Shown: one piece after another, positions 62,265 to 64,000 of the stretch
Position numbering within the stretch: the first letter of the stretch is position 1
Layout: each line of letters begins with the position of its first letter
Assembly (NCBI GenBank): GCA_013166775.1
Contig: JABLTJ010000004.1
Span: forward strand, 1-64,000
From: Promethearchaeati archaeon
GTDB lineage: Archaea > Asgardarchaeota > Heimdallarchaeia > Heimdallarchaeales > Heimdallarchaeaceae
DNA: 64,000 nucleotides
Direction of reading: 5' to 3'
Notes under the pieces: generated by a model
Told to the model about the DNA's origin: nothing
Database searches by the model: none
What the model saw: the letters and a program-made list of their open reading frames with translations, nothing else
Translations under genes and position numbers: made by a program

Positions 62265-63971
62265 TCATTTGACGGTACCTCCAAAGTAAAAAGCTATTAC
62301 AATAATTAGTAAAATGATCATGAAAACAGCAGCTAGCTGTAATTGTTGTTTAAGATTGATTCCCTCTAAATGTCTCAGAAATTTAGATGCGTTTTCAAAC
62401 ATTCTTTTTATGAAGGGGATAATTATGTCAAAAACTAATTTTCTTAAACCTTTGACTAAAATCCTTAACCATAAGTAAGTGTAACTAAAAACAATTCCAA
62501 CAAAGAATCCAATAATTATTCTTTTCTTAATCCAAGCAGCTGAGGGGAGTATTATTTTCAAGTAAATTACTGCACATAGCTCAAAGATGAAATCATATGT
62601 AATAATCTTTTGAAGAATATCACTAATTGACTCAGTTTTATGGGAGAAAAACTTTTGTTGCCTTTTGAAATAGCGAGTTGTAAGTATGAATAATAAACTG
62701 AAAATAAAACCTATAGCTGCAACAGGTAAAGCTGATTTCAGGTATAATCTTGATTCAGATAAGATAATCACTGGAAAGTGTTCTAAAGGTAATAGATAGG
62801 GTAATAACACACTAAATAGGATTATAGCTAAAGAGCTTCCTATTAAAATAAACACGTTTAATAGTTCTATTTCAGATTGAGATTTCTGAATCCATATTTC
62901 GTTTACTGTTCGAAAAACTAGATAAACGATAAAAGCTGAAGATATTATTCCACAGGCTAAAAGTCCATTATTGAAAAGAATATCTGCGTGATCTAAAGTG
63001 TAAGTAATAGAAACAAGAGAACTATTCAATGGAGGAATCCCTATTAGCGATAGACTCGCAATTAAGATTGGGATCGATAATAATACTGAGACTAAGATAG
63101 AGGGAGAAGATTGTTTTTCTCCTTCTTCAATAGTTTTTCTCTCCTTTAAAACATAAACAGAAAGTATGCTAAAGATGAAAGGAAGAAGAATTATTTGTTG
63201 GAAAGCAGCTATATAAAAATCCAATCCAATGGTGAAAAGAATTATTCCACTGTAAAATGATAACAGCAATGTTAAAGCAACCTTTTTCTTTTGTATCAAA
63301 ACAGCTAAGACTGAACTCAAGAGAGCAATAATGACTCCATACCATACTATTCCATTCTTAATTAATGAAATTATCCCAATATAAGGTGTTATGTAGAAAA
63401 ACAGTAGTATTACAGATATATATAAGAAAACTATTTGAAATATCCAAGGAATATTTGAATTCCACGATTTTCTCTTCCACTCATGAAATGGGAAAAGTGA
63501 GATTTTTGCAGTTAATCCAACAAGAAAAATACTACAAACAGCAATGAAAAATGGATGAGAAAGATTATAGTGGAAACTGATGTCGTGCAATATGGAGGAA
63601 AAATCGAAAGTCTTAGAAAGTTTTATGATTAGTCCAAAGCTGGATAATAAAAATGAATTTCCAATAATAAGAGAAAATATCACTTGTTTTACACCTCTAA
63701 TATCACCTAAATCTGAATTTCTGAAGGAAATCTGAATAAACCTAAGAATCACTATATCTAGAAAAATCATAAACAACGTAAGTTGGAAGAAATTAGGCGA
63801 ATAGAGCAAGAGAACAAAAATAGCTAAAAAGAGTGAGATTTTGTCAAGATAGTTTTTTTGCATCTTTTCTTTATTCAGAATAATTCTACAGGATAAGAGA
63901 GAAGATATAATAAAGAAAAATGAATAAGAGAGAATTTGTATAGATTTTATCTGAAAACCTAATTCAAACAT
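62265..63971 (-). CDS. NuoL/M-like proton-translocating membrane subunit
   Basis: 568 aa with some 14 hydrophobic segments. AKISLFPFHEW carries the proton-pathway lysine and the conserved FHxW motif, and the aspartate in MIFLDIVIL may replace the TM5 glutamate of NuoL. The C-terminal extension (about 440-568) includes an amphipathic helix and a last membrane segment, as in NuoL or HyfB/MbhH. It belongs to a complex I-like or hydrogenase-linked operon that continues beyond the window. ATG 63971 lies 29 bases from the window end. Confidence 0.8.
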   Translation of the reverse strand: MFELGFQIKSIQILSYSFFFIISSLLSCRIILNKEKMQKNYLDKISLFLAIFVLLLYSPNFFQLTLFMIFLDIVILRFIQISFRNSDLGDIRGVKQVIFSLIIGNSFLLSSFGLIIKLSKTFDFSSILHDISFHYNLSHPFFIAVCSIFLVGLTAKISLFPFHEWKRKSWNSNIPWIFQIVFLYISVILLFFYITPYIGIISLIKNGIVWYGVIIALLSSVLAVLIQKKKVALTLLLSFYSGIILFTIGLDFYIAAFQQIILLPFIFSILSVYVLKERKTIEEGEKQSSPSILVSVLLSIPILIASLSLIGIPPLNSSLVSITYTLDHADILFNNGLLACGIISSAFIVYLVFRTVNEIWIQKSQSEIELLNVFILIGSSLAIILFSVLLPYLLPLEHFPVIILSESRLYLKSALPVAAIGFIFSLLFILTTRYFKRQQKFFSHKTESISDILQKIITYDFIFELCAVIYLKIILPSAAWIKKRIIIGFFVGIVFSYTYLWLRILVKGLRKLVFDIIIPFIKRMFENASKFLRHLEGINLKQQLQLAAVFMIILLIIVIAFYFGGTVK

Positions 63972-64000
63972 AAAGTTTTTGCTTCCAAACAGAAGGATTT

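Noticed and set aside
1..64000. CRISPR array, prophage or insertion sequence
   Set aside because: No regularly spaced repeats, integrase, transposase or terminal inverted repeats were seen in any gap.

Overview
This 64 kb window is AT-rich, gene-dense archaeal chromosome, most likely from an Asgard archaeon. The archaeal markers are MCM, Hel308, a GINS subunit, the NurA-HerA pair, an Sm-like protein, RIO2, DRG GTPase, ribosomal protein eS17, deoxyhypusine synthase, aCPSF2-type beta-CASP nuclease and four-subunit pyruvate:ferredoxin oxidoreductase. The Asgard assignment rests on a Rab-like small GTPase (16395-16946) and a protein that resembles the ESCRT-II EAP30/Vps22 family (50533-51258). 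A class II HMG-CoA reductase, a histone-deacetylase-family protein and complex I-like membrane subunits fit a Heimdallarchaeia-like lineage, but that finer placement is an inference. No rRNA, convincing tRNA, CRISPR array, prophage or insertion sequence was seen.

Layout. 1-5.7 kb: a partial secreted protein, a broken gene, a membrane zinc-ribbon protein, a tiny zinc protein, an MDR dehydrogenase, a flavodoxin with a probable CTG start and a histidine phosphatase. 5.8-12.9 kb: an anchored endonuclease/exonuclease/phosphatase, a helical unknown, an ICC-like phosphoesterase, a zinc ribbon, deoxyhypusine synthase, a rhodanese and an orphan adenine-DNA methyltransferase. 13.1-18.3 kb (minus strand): porGDAB, a Rab-like GTPase with altered switch II, a KaiC-like protein lacking its P-loop and a Cys-rich protein. 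18.4-25.9 kb: HDAC, MFS, serine hydrolase, MoxR-VWA pair, YdjM-type membrane protein.

26.0-38.7 kb is the information-processing core: mcm, hel308, GINS, pyrG, nurA, herA and an Sm-like gene on the plus strand, meeting a DUF460 gene and rio2 on the minus strand. 38.8-48.3 kb holds a methyltransferase, an ArsR regulator with a palindrome over its start, a DRG GTPase, an amidohydrolase, DUF362, an MFS carrier and a three-gene ABC exporter. 48.3-59.7 kb holds hexulose-phosphate synthase, aCPSF2-like nuclease, the EAP30-like gene, uridine phosphorylase, HMG-CoA reductase, eS17, a KaiC ATPase, a PIN protein, a sugar epimerase and two tandem inositol-phosphate synthases. 59.7-64 kb holds a polyprenyl synthase and two antiporter-like membrane subunits running off the window end.

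How the genes work together. HMG-CoA reductase, polyprenyl synthase, inositol-phosphate synthase and the epimerase fit isoprenoid and phosphoinositol lipid synthesis. Por and the complex I-like subunits fit ferredoxin-linked energy metabolism. Hexulose-phosphate synthase and uridine phosphorylase fit pentose and nucleoside metabolism. Translation starts appear to use two modes: a Shine-Dalgarno GGTGA about five bases before the start in internal genes, and near-leaderless starts with a TATA box about 26 bases upstream in many first genes. Several apparent enzymes lack key catalytic residues (GTPase switch II, KaiC-like P-loop, second inositol-phosphate synthase, NuoN-like subunit); these are the main leads.
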